From contig JAQUAG010000006.1 in NCBI GenBank assembly GCA_028687375.1, positions 44,120 through 108,119 on the forward strand: a DNA stretch of 64,000 nucleotides. Direction: 5' to 3'. The notes below the pieces were generated by a model. The model worked only from the letters and a program-made list of their open reading frames with translations, did no database searches and was not told where the DNA came from. Numbering within the stretch: the first letter of the stretch is position 1; the number at the start of each line of letters is the position of its first letter. Below, in pieces: positions 1-8,192 of this stretch. The DNA is from Arcobacteraceae bacterium (GTDB taxonomy: Bacteria > Campylobacterota > Campylobacteria > Campylobacterales > Arcobacteraceae). The translations under genes were made by a program, and so were the position numbers.

Positions 1-226
1 GTTCGACTAAAAGTGTTCCTTTCCAAAAAAGATCGATTCTTCCTCTTTTTTCACCCAACTTTTTGACAGGCTCTTCAAAAGAAGCGACCCTTTTTCTACT
101 TATCCCAAAGATATTAAAAAATTCATTCCAAAAACTTTGAGATTCCGCATGTTCTCGCTGTTCACTTTCCCACTCTTTTGAGAATTGTATCGCCCTATTT
201 TTTATCTCATTCCAACTTAATGCCAT
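1..226 (-). CDS. MmeI-like type II restriction-modification protein, N-terminal fragment (cut by window edge)
   Basis: The 75 codons in the window begin MALSWNEIKNRAIQFSKEW and continue through FFNIFGISRKRVASFEEPVKKL (shown in part) to an RIDLFWKGTLLVE segment. This is the N-terminal pattern of the large MmeI-like (type IIL) proteins, single chains that combine a nuclease domain, an adenine methyltransferase and target recognition. The D-L-F-W-K-G-T-L-L-V-E stretch belongs to the D-EXK-type nuclease fold. The gene reads leftward out of the window, so methyltransferase motifs cannot be checked. It lies 45 bp downstream of the Fic gene on the same strand. The family call rests on remembered sequence similarity and is good but not certain. 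Confidence 0.75.
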   Translation of the reverse strand, partial: MALSWNEIKNRAIQFSKEWESEQREHAESQSFWNEFFNIFGISRKRVASFEEPVKKLGEKRGRIDLFWKGTLLVE

Positions 227-271
227 GCTAACCCTTTTAAATTAAAGTTTTTGATTGTAGCTGATTTGTTT

Positions 272-1252
272 TTAGTGCATTTCATTGATTATTATCTCCC
301 AATGACCTTTTCTTGCACTACCAACCCTTAAAAGTTTGTTTTCCACTTTTAGTTTTGCAATACTTTTTTCAATAGCTCTTGTCGTGAGATTTAGAATATG
401 TGCCAATTCATTTATAGTGATTTTTGAGTTTTCTTTGAGGAGTTTTAATATTTTATCCTCTGTGTTTACCGAACTTTTTACCGAATTCTTTACCGAACTT
501 TTTAGTGATTTTTCAATACTTTTGAGGATAACTTCAAGCATAAATTCTATAAATGGTGTACTCTCTCCTAAGCTTCCTGATTCCTCTAAAACCTGATAAT
601 ATCTCTTTTGATAGTCTCTTACAATACTTTCAGTTGGGATGACAATAAATGCTTTTTTCCAGCTATACAAAATCACACTTTGCCAAAGTCTTCCGATTCG
701 CCCGTTTCCATCGCTAAAAGGATGGATAAACTCAAATTCATAATGAAAAACACACGACTTGATAAGGGGATGTTCATCGCTATTTTTGAGCCAATCAAAC
801 AAATCCTCCATAAGCTTTGGGACAAAATGAGGTTGCGGTGCGATATGAGTTACTCCATCTTTTCCCCCAACTCCAACATTAACTGTTCTAAAATTTCCAG
901 CTGTTTTGAGAATTCCACTCATAAGGATTTTATGCGCTCTCAAAAGTTCTTTGATATTTTTATGGTTATAGTTTTCAAACTCTTTATAAGCATTGATAGC
1001 ACCTTCAACCTCAAGAATCTCTTGATAAGTTCCAAGCACCCTTTTACCATCAAGGATAGCTGTTATTTTTTCTTCACCCAAAAAGTTACCCTCTATCTCT
1101 AAAGTACCTGCTAAAGTTTTGATACGACTAATTTTTCGTAAAGCGGGAGTGATGATATTTTTTTCTTCAACTTCAATCTTTGTCATCTCTTCACTAATCT
1201 TCGAGATTAAATTAACCATTTTAGTTGTGATAGTATAGGGTGGTTTAGCCAT
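272..1252 (-). CDS. Fic family protein (AMPylase-type) with C-terminal winged helix
   Basis: The core signature HPFSDGNGRIGRL (about residues 177-189) matches the Fic active site HPFx(D/E)GNGRxxR, whose His attacks the alpha phosphate of ATP to transfer AMP to a hydroxyl side chain. Near the N-terminus TLEIEGN fits the (S/T)xxxE(G/N) inhibitory helix, so the enzyme should be autoinhibited in cis. After a short Ser-Lys-Val repeat (about residues 250-262) comes a helix-turn-helix region (KITINELAHILNLTTRAIEK), common in Fic proteins that regulate themselves. A GGAG sequence precedes the ATG by about 10 nt. The next gene downstream is the MmeI-like restriction gene; such Fic genes are often found near defence genes. 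The target is unknown. Confidence 0.9.
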   Translation of the reverse strand: MAKPPYTITTKMVNLISKISEEMTKIEVEEKNIITPALRKISRIKTLAGTLEIEGNFLGEEKITAILDGKRVLGTYQEILEVEGAINAYKEFENYNHKNIKELLRAHKILMSGILKTAGNFRTVNVGVGGKDGVTHIAPQPHFVPKLMEDLFDWLKNSDEHPLIKSCVFHYEFEFIHPFSDGNGRIGRLWQSVILYSWKKAFIVIPTESIVRDYQKRYYQVLEESGSLGESTPFIEFMLEVILKSIEKSLKSSVKNSVKSSVNTEDKILKLLKENSKITINELAHILNLTTRAIEKSIAKLKVENKLLRVGSARKGHWEIIINEMH

Positions 1253-1314
1253 TTTTAAATATCTCCAAACATTTCAGATTTTCACTTCTCGTCTTTTCCC
1301 CATCCAAATTTTCA

Positions 1315-2151
1315 TTATAAAAAAGCTTGTTTTACTTTTCCTATCTCATATTTTGAACCAAAATAGATTGGTGTTTTTTGGTGTAAATCTTCTGCTTTAA
1401 TAGCAAGGATTCTTTGTGTTCCATCTATCGCTTCACCGTTTACAAGCTCTAAGATAAAAGCTATCGGATAGGCTTCAAAAAGGAGTTCGAGCTCACCATT
1501 TGGAGCAGATGATGTTTTTGGAGAAGAGTAAATCCCCCCTTTTTTAAATAAAATCTGGTGCGTATCAAGGGTTAAACTATCACTAAATCTAAGACGATAT
1601 CCCTCACCAAAAAAGCTTTCTATTAAGTTTTTGTGTTCACTACTCCATTGTGACTGGATACCAGATGGGGAATTTATCTTCCCTTTTTCTGCTAGTAAAA
1701 AAGATTCTTGCTGTACAAACTCATTATTTTTGTATGAGAAAAATTTTACCCCTTCATTTTTTGAAGCAAAAACAAGTTGAAAAGTTGGTCCATAAGTGGT
1801 ATAAATAGCTGCTTTGATATTATTTGCATCCATCTCATTTTCATAAACAGTAAAAATTGAACCTAATGAAAAATCAACATCAAGTAAATCAATATTGTCA
1901 ATAGAAACATAACTTACTAGATATTTTCCAGCTTCATTAATAATGCAAAGTTGTTTTTTATCTTTACCAATAGCACCTTTGACACTTCTAACTTTTTCAA
2001 ATTCTTTCTCAATAATCGCTGTACAATGGGTATAAACATCGTGATGAATCTCCTCATCAGACTTATTTACAAGAAAATCTGAATAATTTTTGAAAACATC
2101 TGTTTCAATTTCAACCGCAATATTTGAAATAGCATTAAAAACTTCTATCAT
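1315..2151 (-). CDS. fbp: Class I fructose-1,6-bisphosphatase-like protein with degenerate metal site
   Basis: At 278 residues it is slightly short for class I FBPase, which removes the 1-phosphate of fructose-1,6-bisphosphate in gluconeogenesis. The C-terminal half is recognisable: KKGGIYSSP, ELELLFEAYPIAFILE and DGTQRILAIKAEDLHQ match the usual KGGIYLYP, KLRLLYE.NPMAF and QRIL....ELHQR elements. The metal-binding DPLDGSS loop, however, aligns without gaps to VSIDNID (residues 82-88), so the first Asp, the Gly and both Ser are lost, and the upstream SEE cluster is missing. AAAGG precedes the ATG. Placement at the end of the glucan and glycolysis cluster suggests an FBPase role or a regulatory descendant; activity is uncertain. 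Confidence 0.75.
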   Translation of the reverse strand: MIEVFNAISNIAVEIETDVFKNYSDFLVNKSDEEIHHDVYTHCTAIIEKEFEKVRSVKGAIGKDKKQLCIINEAGKYLVSYVSIDNIDLLDVDFSLGSIFTVYENEMDANNIKAAIYTTYGPTFQLVFASKNEGVKFFSYKNNEFVQQESFLLAEKGKINSPSGIQSQWSSEHKNLIESFFGEGYRLRFSDSLTLDTHQILFKKGGIYSSPKTSSAPNGELELLFEAYPIAFILELVNGEAIDGTQRILAIKAEDLHQKTPIYFGSKYEIGKVKQAFL

Positions 2152-2185
2152 TTTGTAACCTTTGTGCCTGATGTATGAAGATTGT

Positions 2186-2214
2186 ATTATAGTTTTAATT
2201 ATACACGACTAAAA
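2186..2214 (-). promoter_or_regulatory. Candidate sigma-70 promoter of the FBPase-like gene
   Basis: Read on the minus strand there is a perfect TATAAT -10 box at 2186-2191, 35 bp from the start codon. The -35 region 16-17 bp further up reads roughly TTTAGT, a weak match. The remainder of the 2152-2361 spacer is AT-rich with no obvious gene. Confidence 0.4.
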
Positions 2215-2361
2215 ATATACAAATTGAAAAAAACTATCATTTGCTTTAATGAAGTAAAGGTACTAAATTTTGATTACAAATAAGTTGTAAAAAATTGTTT
2301 TGTATAAACTATTTCAATGCAAATTTATTAAATGTTATCTTGTGTACATACTTTTCTAAAT

Positions 2362-3336
2362 TTAACCTACCAACAACATCCCCAAATAGCTATTATAAGC
2401 AACATAACAAAGGAGTAAAAATCCCCCCTGCACTCTAGTGATACTTTTCGTTTTCCCTTTAGCACTATAGACCATAGCAAAAAGTACAATAGTTAGCAAT
2501 GCCATAACTATCCAGTCTCTATTTAAAACCTCTGGAGATATTGAATTCATAGGGTTTATGACGGTTGCTATTCCGATAACTGCTAAGATATTAAACATAT
2601 TTGAGCCAACTACATTTCCTATAGCTATATCATCTTCCCCTTTTTTAACAGCCACGATAGAAGCTGCTAATTCTGGAAGTGATGTTCCAAGTGCAACAAT
2701 AGTAAGTCCAATAATAAGGTCACTTACCCCAAATTCTGTAGCAACTCCAACAGCACCCCAGACAAGTACTTTTGAGCTTCCAACCAAAAGAAGAAGTCCA
2801 GCCACAAGCCACCCAATAGCCATTTGCAAACTCATAGGATGTTTCAAAAGTTCTTCATCTATTTCACTTCCAAAACTATCATTTTTCTCTTTCATAGCTG
2901 AATATACAGACCAACCAATCAAAGCAAAAAAACCAAATAAAAGAACTACACCTTCAACAAAACTAAGTGTATCATCCATCAAAAAATAACCACTCAATAA
3001 AATAATCAAAAAGAGTAAAGGTATCTCTTTTCTTACGATTTTAGAATTAACACTAATCGGTGCGATTAACGCTGTAACTCCTAAAATCAAAGCAATATTG
3101 ACTATATTGGAACCAATTGCATTTCCCAAAGCTAAAGAGGGATTTCCAGCCCACGATGCTGTTGCAGAAACTACCATCTCAGGGGCACTTGTCCCAAATC
3201 CAACTATTATGACACCTATCAATAAAGATGGCATTCCTAAATGTTTTGCAGTCGCTGATGCTCCATCTATAAATTTATCGGCACTCCAAACTAAAAGTGC
3301 AAAACCTATTACTATTGCTGTAAAAAATAAAATCAT
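2362..3336 (-). CDS. Calcium/sodium antiporter, CaCA family (YrbG type)
   Basis: This is a 324-residue, very hydrophobic inner-membrane exchanger with the two inverted alpha repeats of the CaCA superfamily. The first repeat has GFGTSAPEMVVSATAS followed by ALGNAIGSNIVNIALILG (about residues 46-86). The second has ALGTSLPELAASIVAV and AIGNVVGSNMFNILAVIG (about residues 215-255). The GTS-PE and GN-GSN-N residues form the ion-binding site. The charged loop between them (SFGSEIDEELLKHP) is the usual central cytoplasmic segment. An AAAGGTA ribosome site precedes the ATG. It sits between an FBPase-like gene and pyruvate kinase, 34 bp from the latter; no functional link is evident. Confidence 0.9.
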   Translation of the reverse strand: MILFFTAIVIGFALLVWSADKFIDGASATAKHLGMPSLLIGVIIVGFGTSAPEMVVSATASWAGNPSLALGNAIGSNIVNIALILGVTALIAPISVNSKIVRKEIPLLFLIILLSGYFLMDDTLSFVEGVVLLFGFFALIGWSVYSAMKEKNDSFGSEIDEELLKHPMSLQMAIGWLVAGLLLLVGSSKVLVWGAVGVATEFGVSDLIIGLTIVALGTSLPELAASIVAVKKGEDDIAIGNVVGSNMFNILAVIGIATVINPMNSISPEVLNRDWIVMALLTIVLFAMVYSAKGKTKSITRVQGGFLLLCYVAYNSYLGMLLVG

Positions 3337-3369
3337 CTAAGTACCTTTTTAAATATAATTAACATCTAT

Positions 3370-4803
3370 TTATTTTGAAGAGAGGTAGTATTCAATCTCA
3401 TTTTTACCCAAAATATTAATAGTATTCGTAGAACCAATAGTTCTAATAGGATGTCCAATCGTAGCTACATAAGAGCCATCTTTATCTAAAATACCAAGCT
3501 TATCCATAGTTTCAAGAAGTGTTGTGTACATATTGTGTTTGTGTTCACCTTTGATGGTTGCTATTGGAAAAATTCCCCAACAAATAGTGAGTTTTCCAAG
3601 TGTCTCTTCATTTCGTGAAAAAGCATAAATAGGTGTTTTAGCTCTATATCTTGCCATTTTTATAGCTGATGCCCCAGAACTTGTAAGTGCCAAAATTCCT
3701 TTCGCTTCTATATCATCTGCAAGTTTTGTTGCACTTGCTTGAATCATTTCAGATGCATCATATTGCTTCATACTCTCTTGTTTTGCAAAAGGATAAATAG
3801 TCTCCATTTGCTCGATGATACTACTCATCGTCTCTACAACATTGACTGGATTGACCCCAATTGCACTCTCTTCACTCAGCATCACCACATCAGTTCCATC
3901 AAGAACAGCATTTGCAACATCACTAACTTCTGCTCTTGTAGCTCTTTCATTTTGTGTCATACTAAGTAACATTTGAGTTGCAGTGATGACTGGTAAGCCT
4001 CTCTCATTTGCTTTTTTGATAAGCATTTTTTGAATAATAGGCACTTCAAAATAAGGGACTTCTATACCTAAATCACCTCTTGCTACCATAATCCCATCAC
4101 TTACATCTAAAATCTCATCTATATTTTCAACTGCATCAAATTTTTCAATTTTTGCTATAAGTTTCCCATCATAAGAACCTATAAGTTCTCTAGCGTGCAA
4201 CATATCTTGTTTGTTTTGAACAAATGAGATAGCAAAAAAATCAACCTTATTTTCTACACCCCAAGCTATATCTTTTTCATCTTTTTTGGTAATAACATCT
4301 ATGTTGATAGCAGTATTTGGGAAATTCACCCCTTTTTTAGAACTAAGAATCCCGTGATTTTCAACAACCGCCACCAAATTTGGAGTTGTTTCTACTACTT
4401 TTGCTCGTATAGCTCCATCGTAAAGGTATATGAACTCATCAACTTGAACTTTTGCCAAAATATTTGGATAGTTTATACTTACCACATAACTATTTGATGA
4501 TTCTTTGTATCCAACTATCTCGTTTGGTACAAATGTTATTTTATCTCCACTATTAAGATTGAAAGTCTCTTTAATCTCACCAATTCGCACTTTTGGTCCT
4601 GAAATATCTTGCATTATCCCAACTACTATCCCTAGCTCTTTTGATGCTTCTCTTATATTATTGAGTACATTTTTATGATATTCATAACTTCCATGGCTAA
4701 AGTTCAGTCGAAAAAGATTTGCTCCAGCTAAGATAAGCTCTTTTATCGTCTCTTTTTTTTCACTCGATGGTCCAATTGTTGCTAAAATCTTTGTTCTTTT
4801 CAT
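3370..4803 (-). CDS. pyk: Pyruvate kinase
   Basis: The 477-residue length is normal for bacterial pyruvate kinase, which makes pyruvate and ATP from phosphoenolpyruvate and ADP. TKILATIGPSSEKKE opens the TIM barrel, FRLNFSHGS carries the substrate Arg, DISGPKVRIG is the barrel-2 motif, IAKIEKFDAVENIDEIL holds the catalytic Lys, and MVARGDLGIEVP and ATQMLLSM complete the active site. The C-terminal third (from about residue 350, QASATKLADDI) is the regulatory domain, which the second pyruvate kinase at 26.9 kb lacks. It starts 8 bp after the GH57 branching enzyme and is read with it. Confidence 0.97.
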   Translation of the reverse strand: MKRTKILATIGPSSEKKETIKELILAGANLFRLNFSHGSYEYHKNVLNNIREASKELGIVVGIMQDISGPKVRIGEIKETFNLNSGDKITFVPNEIVGYKESSNSYVVSINYPNILAKVQVDEFIYLYDGAIRAKVVETTPNLVAVVENHGILSSKKGVNFPNTAINIDVITKKDEKDIAWGVENKVDFFAISFVQNKQDMLHARELIGSYDGKLIAKIEKFDAVENIDEILDVSDGIMVARGDLGIEVPYFEVPIIQKMLIKKANERGLPVITATQMLLSMTQNERATRAEVSDVANAVLDGTDVVMLSEESAIGVNPVNVVETMSSIIEQMETIYPFAKQESMKQYDASEMIQASATKLADDIEAKGILALTSSGASAIKMARYRAKTPIYAFSRNEETLGKLTICWGIFPIATIKGEHKHNMYTTLLETMDKLGILDKDGSYVATIGHPIRTIGSTNTINILGKNEIEYYLSSK

Positions 4804-4810
4804 TTATATC

Positions 4811-6394
4811 CTACTTGTTTCGATAACTTCTAAAATTTAAAAATTCAAAAATAGAATTTTTCTCTTCAATTTTTTTATAAAAATCCCCATCAAAAAAGTT
4901 TTCATCTACCATTTTTGCTAATTTCCAAAAATTATAAATATGCTCTTTTGTTCGCTCTGTACTATATTCTGTAGCAGTTGCTGTTGTCATTAAAAATGCC
5001 CAATCACTACTTTGTGCCAAAAGAAGCTCTCTTGCCATTTGATTAAGAAGTTTCTCTTCATTTTCATTTGCACTATTACTGTATCTATTTGCATATTCAC
5101 ACATACTGTTTGCCATTTGATGAAGGTGTCTATATATCCAGTCGTTTGATGGATTGAGCCACACATCATAATATCCTCTATCTCCCCACGAAGATGGATG
5201 TGGAACAGCTATAGGATTGTATGGGAAATAATCAAGATACTGTGCTGGTGTGATTGCTTTAAACACTTTATGACAATCAATCTCTTTAAACATATTGTAT
5301 AAAAATTCAACCCCCTCAAACCACCAATGCCCAAACAATTCAGCATCATACGGAGATACAACACAAGGAGGTCTATCCATAAATTGTGAGATATGTTCGA
5401 TTTGTTTCTCTCTATTGAAGTGAAAATTTTGTGCGTGTTCTTTTGTTTTATCCATCCCTACAAATGGGTCATATATCTCTTTATGGTCAGTTTCTCCAGT
5501 TATTTTATGGTATTTATAACCTGTAAATACCCTATGACCATCTGGATTGATATAATCTTTAATATACTCAAAATCCAAGTCATACCCAATATCTCTATAA
5601 AAATCTCTATAGCAAACATCCCCTGGATACCCCTCTTTTGAGCTCCAAACTTGTTTTGAAGATTGGTGGTCTCTTCCAAAAGCAGCTACCCCATTTGGTG
5701 AAACTATTGGGGAATAAACTCCATATTGTGGTGTGGGTTCACTATAAACCAATCCATGAGCATCCATGATAAAAAATTCAATATTATTCTTTTTCAAAAC
5801 AACATCCAACCCTTCATAGTAAGCACACTCTGGAAGCCAAATTCCACGTGGTTGTTTGTGGAAATGTTTTTTATGACTAGCAACTGCTACTTCAATTTGA
5901 ACATCAACCGCTTTTGGATTGATGGCTAAAAGTGGTAAATAGCCATGTGTTGCACCACAAGTGATAATTTCAAGCTTCCCTAAATCATAAAAATATCGAT
6001 ATCCATTTAATACTTTTCTTTCTAAAAAACCACAGAAAAACTCTTTTGTTTTGGTAAAAAAGTCAAGATAAAACTTTGCGATATTTTCATATTCACTATT
6101 TTGTGTTCTCTTTACCTCTTTATCCCCTAACTCGATAAGCCTATCAAGGTATCTTTCATATTTCTCCATCAAATGAACATCATCCAACATCTCAGCTAGT
6201 GGAGGTGTCACTGATACGGTTAGTGAAAAATCCACACCCTCATCTTCTAGTCGTTTGAGCCTTTGAAGTAAAGGGATATAACATTCAGAGATAGCTTCAA
6301 ATAACCAAAATTCTTCCAAAAAATTTTCATATTGCGGATGTTTTACAAATGGTAAATGCGAGTGAAGTACCGGTATCCAATACCCTTTTATCAT
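4811..6394 (-). CDS. GH57 1,4-alpha-glucan branching enzyme
   Basis: At 527 residues it matches the shorter GH57 branching enzymes, with an N-terminal GH57 barrel and a helical DUF1957-type C-terminus. GYWIPVLHSHLPFVKHP is conserved region 1, GIWLPECAYYEGLD carries the likely nucleophile Glu, and VSPYDAELFGHWWFEG carries the catalytic Asp. It would move alpha-1,4 chains to alpha-1,6 positions in glycogen. The ATG directly follows the stop codon of the DUF4912 gene, and an AAAGGAA site lies in that gene's end, so the two are coupled. The cluster has no GH13-type GlgB, so this is probably the only branching enzyme of the locus. Confidence 0.9.
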   Translation of the reverse strand: MIKGYWIPVLHSHLPFVKHPQYENFLEEFWLFEAISECYIPLLQRLKRLEDEGVDFSLTVSVTPPLAEMLDDVHLMEKYERYLDRLIELGDKEVKRTQNSEYENIAKFYLDFFTKTKEFFCGFLERKVLNGYRYFYDLGKLEIITCGATHGYLPLLAINPKAVDVQIEVAVASHKKHFHKQPRGIWLPECAYYEGLDVVLKKNNIEFFIMDAHGLVYSEPTPQYGVYSPIVSPNGVAAFGRDHQSSKQVWSSKEGYPGDVCYRDFYRDIGYDLDFEYIKDYINPDGHRVFTGYKYHKITGETDHKEIYDPFVGMDKTKEHAQNFHFNREKQIEHISQFMDRPPCVVSPYDAELFGHWWFEGVEFLYNMFKEIDCHKVFKAITPAQYLDYFPYNPIAVPHPSSWGDRGYYDVWLNPSNDWIYRHLHQMANSMCEYANRYSNSANENEEKLLNQMARELLLAQSSDWAFLMTTATATEYSTERTKEHIYNFWKLAKMVDENFFDGDFYKKIEEKNSIFEFLNFRSYRNK

Positions 6395-6991
6395 CTAGTT
6401 TCCTTTATTGAGTATCGTATGTGAACTCAAATTTTTCTTTTTTACTAATGAGATAGAGTTTAAATTCACTATCTCATCTTTTTCATTCAAATCTTCAAAA
6501 ACAAAATCACTATAAAGTGGTGAATTTTTATACCCTTTGAGCGTTGCATCAAAAAGTTTTAATCTATTTGATACAAGGAGAGGTACAGAAGTATTATCAT
6601 CTACTTTTATATGTAATTTTGCAGTTAAGCTTTTTGACTCTATCTCATAATGAACATAATAATCCCCAACACTAAAAGAGGACTCAAAAGATGATATTTC
6701 AACATTTTGTTCATCAACAATAGAAATATTCAATTTTACATCATCCGTAGGGATACCAAGTTTTTCTAACGTTTCATTTGTCACTTCCCAATAAAGATAT
6801 GAGTTGTGAGGATTTATAGCCATCAAAGTCAAACTATCAACAAAATATCTAGTAGGTATCTCATAGCTACAGTTTGTACTAGGGAGTGGTTCACTGTTTT
6901 TTAAAACACCGCTATATCCAATATCACCACTATCTAAACTTTCAAAAATAATCTGATTTTTATTGTCCATATCTTTAAGCCCCAATTTCAT
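6395..6991 (-). CDS. DUF4912 domain protein
   Basis: This is a 198-residue soluble protein with no signal peptide. YEIPTRYFVDSLTLMAINPHNSYLYWEVTNET (shown here as the YEIPTRYFVDSL and SYLYWEV elements, about residues 43-75) fits DUF4912, an Ig-like fold usually encoded beside GH57 glucan enzymes. It may bind glucan or help the branching enzyme; no catalytic residues are evident. The first ATG lies inside pgk (17-nt overlap) without a ribosome site. A second ATG at 6970, 9 nt after a GGGG run, lies just past the pgk stop and may be the true start (MDNKNQII). It is followed without a gap by the GH57 gene. Confidence 0.7.
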   Translation of the reverse strand: MKLGLKDMDNKNQIIFESLDSGDIGYSGVLKNSEPLPSTNCSYEIPTRYFVDSLTLMAINPHNSYLYWEVTNETLEKLGIPTDDVKLNISIVDEQNVEISSFESSFSVGDYYVHYEIESKSLTAKLHIKVDDNTSVPLLVSNRLKLFDATLKGYKNSPLYSDFVFEDLNEKDEIVNLNSISLVKKKNLSSHTILNKGN

Positions 6992-8171
6992 TTAGATTTG
7001 CAACACCTGGGAGGATTTTACCTTCAAGAAGTTCTAAACTAGCCCCACCACCTGTTGAGATAAATGAGAAATTATCTTTTTCACCAGATTTTATAATTGC
7101 ATTTACTGTATCTCCACCACCTGCTATTGTGTAAGCATAAGTATCAGCTATCGCATGAGCTATTTTAAAAGTACCTTTTGAAAACAAATCAACCTCAAAC
7201 ATCCCCATAGGTCCATTCCAAATAATCGTATTAGATAACCCTATAACTTCTTCAAAAAGTCGCACCGTTGCTGGTCCTATATCTAAAGCTTTGAAATTGT
7301 CATCTATCTCTTGAACTGGAACTATTTTGATATTGCTTGGATTTTTTATATCATCAGTTATGACAACATCTACAGGTAAGTAGAGATTTACTTTAGCTTG
7401 TTTTGCCATCATTAAAATAATTCTAGCCTCTTCAAGAAAATCATTTTCAAGAAGTGAATCTTTCATATCATGTCCCAACGCTTTTAAAAATGTATTACTC
7501 ATAGCACCACCTATGATAATTTTATCAACTTTTTGGATAATATTTTTAAGAAGTACGATTTTTGAAGAGACTTTCGCACCACCAACTACAAGGGTAATCG
7601 GTTTGATTGGTGTAAAAAGTGCTTTAGCAAACGCACTTATCTCTTTTTTGAGTAAAAACCCACTTACACTTACAGGGACAAATTTAGCAATACCGCAAGT
7701 TGAACTGTGTGCTCTGTGAGATGTTCCAAAAGCATCATTTACATATACATCACAAAGTTTTGCTAAATCTTGAGATAATTTCTCATCATTTTTTGTTTCC
7801 CCTGCAAAAAATCGAATATTTTCAAAAAGATATACTTTCCCATCAACTGGGATAAAACTTTCAAAATCTTTTACAAACTCTACATCTTTGTGCAATAGCC
7901 TACTCAATCTTTTTAAAAGATGTTGCGTTGAAAAATTTTCATCAACCTCTTTTGGTTGTCCTAAGTGTGTCACAAGGAGAATATATCTAGCTTTATGGTC
8001 AATACAATATTCAATAGTAGCTAATGACTCTTTTATCCTTGTATCATCTGTAATAGTGTGCGTATCATCCATTGGTACATTGTAATCAACTCTTATTAAA
8101 ACTCTTTTATTTTCAAGCTCAACATCTTTTATCGTTTTAACATTTTGCATTCTTTCTATATTTGACAACAT
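6975..8171 (-). CDS. pgk: Phosphoglycerate kinase
   Basis: At 398 residues it is a standard Pgk, making 3-phosphoglycerate and ATP from 1,3-bisphosphoglycerate. KRVLIRVDYNVPM is the N-terminal signature, VTHLGQP and SSTCGIAKFVP carry substrate residues, NGPMGMFEVDLFSKGT binds the nucleotide, and STGGGASLELLEG is the C-terminal glycine motif. AAGGA lies 7 nt before the chosen ATG; a second ATG seven codons in has a poorer site. Its position inside a glucan operon rather than beside gap is unusual, since gap lies 16 kb away on the opposite arm. Confidence 0.97.
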   Translation of the reverse strand: MLSNIERMQNVKTIKDVELENKRVLIRVDYNVPMDDTHTITDDTRIKESLATIEYCIDHKARYILLVTHLGQPKEVDENFSTQHLLKRLSRLLHKDVEFVKDFESFIPVDGKVYLFENIRFFAGETKNDEKLSQDLAKLCDVYVNDAFGTSHRAHSSTCGIAKFVPVSVSGFLLKKEISAFAKALFTPIKPITLVVGGAKVSSKIVLLKNIIQKVDKIIIGGAMSNTFLKALGHDMKDSLLENDFLEEARIILMMAKQAKVNLYLPVDVVITDDIKNPSNIKIVPVQEIDDNFKALDIGPATVRLFEEVIGLSNTIIWNGPMGMFEVDLFSKGTFKIAHAIADTYAYTIAGGGDTVNAIIKSGEKDNFSFISTGGGASLELLEGKILPGVANLNEIGA

Positions 8172-8192
8172 TTGTATATCCTTTTTACTATA

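Noticed and set aside
608..1102. Plus-strand 164-codon ORF inside the Fic gene
   Set aside because: Opposite strand of the Fic active-site region, with no ribosome site or family features.
2251..2310. A TTACAA/TTGTAA inverted repeat near the FBPase gene as a further copy of the glycogen operator
   Set aside because: Spacing and core differ from TTGTAATNCAATT; such pairs are expected by chance in sequence this AT-rich.
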